Positions 4,937 through 5,013 of a stretch of 5,013 bases of DNA are shown here, piece after piece. Made by a program: the position numbers and the translations under genes. This DNA comes from Methanoculleus sp. UBA208 (lineage in GTDB: Archaea; Halobacteriota; Methanomicrobia; Methanomicrobiales; Methanoculleaceae). The notes below the pieces were generated by a model. The model was not told the DNA's origin. It did no database searches and was given only the letters and a program-made list of their open reading frames with translations. Position 1 is the first letter of the stretch. Each line of letters starts with the position of its first letter. The stretch is taken from positions 1 through 5,013 of the forward strand of contig NZ_DAFZ01000086.1 of assembly GCF_002498065.1 (NCBI RefSeq), read 5' to 3'.

Positions 4937-5013
4937 TCACCAGCAGATCCCCTCTTTTCCGTCGCAGGAGAGGACCCGGCGCCCCTCGATCACGACCCGG
5001 GACTTCATCAGGT
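4937..5013 (-). CDS. UDP-glucose/GDP-mannose dehydrogenase, last 24 codons, cut by window edge
   Basis: The 3' end of a nucleotide-sugar 6-dehydrogenase, the enzyme family that oxidises UDP-glucose, UDP-N-acetyl sugars or GDP-mannose to the uronic acid with two NAD. Only LMKSRVVIEGRRVLSCDGKE and GICW, then TGA (4937-4939), are visible. Identification rests on identity at protein level to the longer copy at 2645-2905, which carries the recognisable C-terminal domain. The two DNA differences are silent (GTC/GTG and GGG/GGA), consistent with selection on at least one copy. This copy is presumed to be the full gene, with the rest right of the window, but that cannot be seen. Substrate is undetermined; the nucleotidyltransferase at 1-390, same strand and probably once adjacent, would supply its substrate. 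Confidence 0.75.
   Translation of the reverse strand, partial: LMKSRVVIEGRRVLSCDGKEGICW

Noticed and set aside
1..5013. CRISPR array, tRNA, rRNA, integrase or transposase
   Set aside because: No regularly spaced repeats, cloverleaf-like segment, rRNA sequence or recombinase motif was seen on either strand.

Overview
The window looks like part of a GC-rich archaeal chromosome, most likely a methanogen of the Methanomicrobiales (Methanoculleus-like). This is an inference from the gene families (MNT/HEPN, short HicB, an ATPase with a DUF234-type C-terminus), TATA-box-like promoters with short leaders, and G+C-rich house-keeping genes; no marker gene is present to prove it.

Layout. Both edges hold nucleotide-sugar genes on the minus strand. 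The left edge (1-390) is the N-terminal 130 codons of a sugar-1-phosphate nucleotidyltransferase. The right edge (4937-5013) is the last 24 codons of a UDP-glucose/GDP-mannose dehydrogenase. The roughly 4.5 kb between them is an accessory island. From left to right it holds: a MntA/HepT pair (minus, 609-1332) whose hepT is interrupted; a VapB/RelB-like antitoxin (minus, 1583-1793) with a 1-nt shift in an A8 tract and only the first seven codons of a possible partner; a hicAB pair (plus, 2047-2456) whose hicB has no usable start codon; the 3' end of an unidentified gene (minus, 2515-2640); a second, truncated copy of the dehydrogenase C-terminus (minus, 2645-2905) joined in frame to a scrap resembling an HD-domain hydrolase; an intact archaeal AAA ATPase with a PD-(D/E)XK-like C-terminus (minus, 3077-4513); and about 420 bp with no convincing gene.

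Interpretation. The two dehydrogenase 3' ends are direct repeats (80 of 82 comparable bases identical, both differences synonymous) about 2.3 kb apart, bracketing the ATPase. This suggests insertion or duplication at the dehydrogenase gene that separated it from the nucleotidyltransferase, with which it probably once formed one minus-strand group. All three toxin-antitoxin modules carry one discrete lesion each. The island therefore reads mainly as a decaying defence/toxin region with one intact ATPase, one intact nucleotidyltransferase antitoxin and one intact HicA toxin. I see no convincing wholly new system. The best leads are the chimeric dehydrogenase/HD fragment, the palindromic insert in hepT, the A8 frameshift and the start-less hicB behind an intact toxin.
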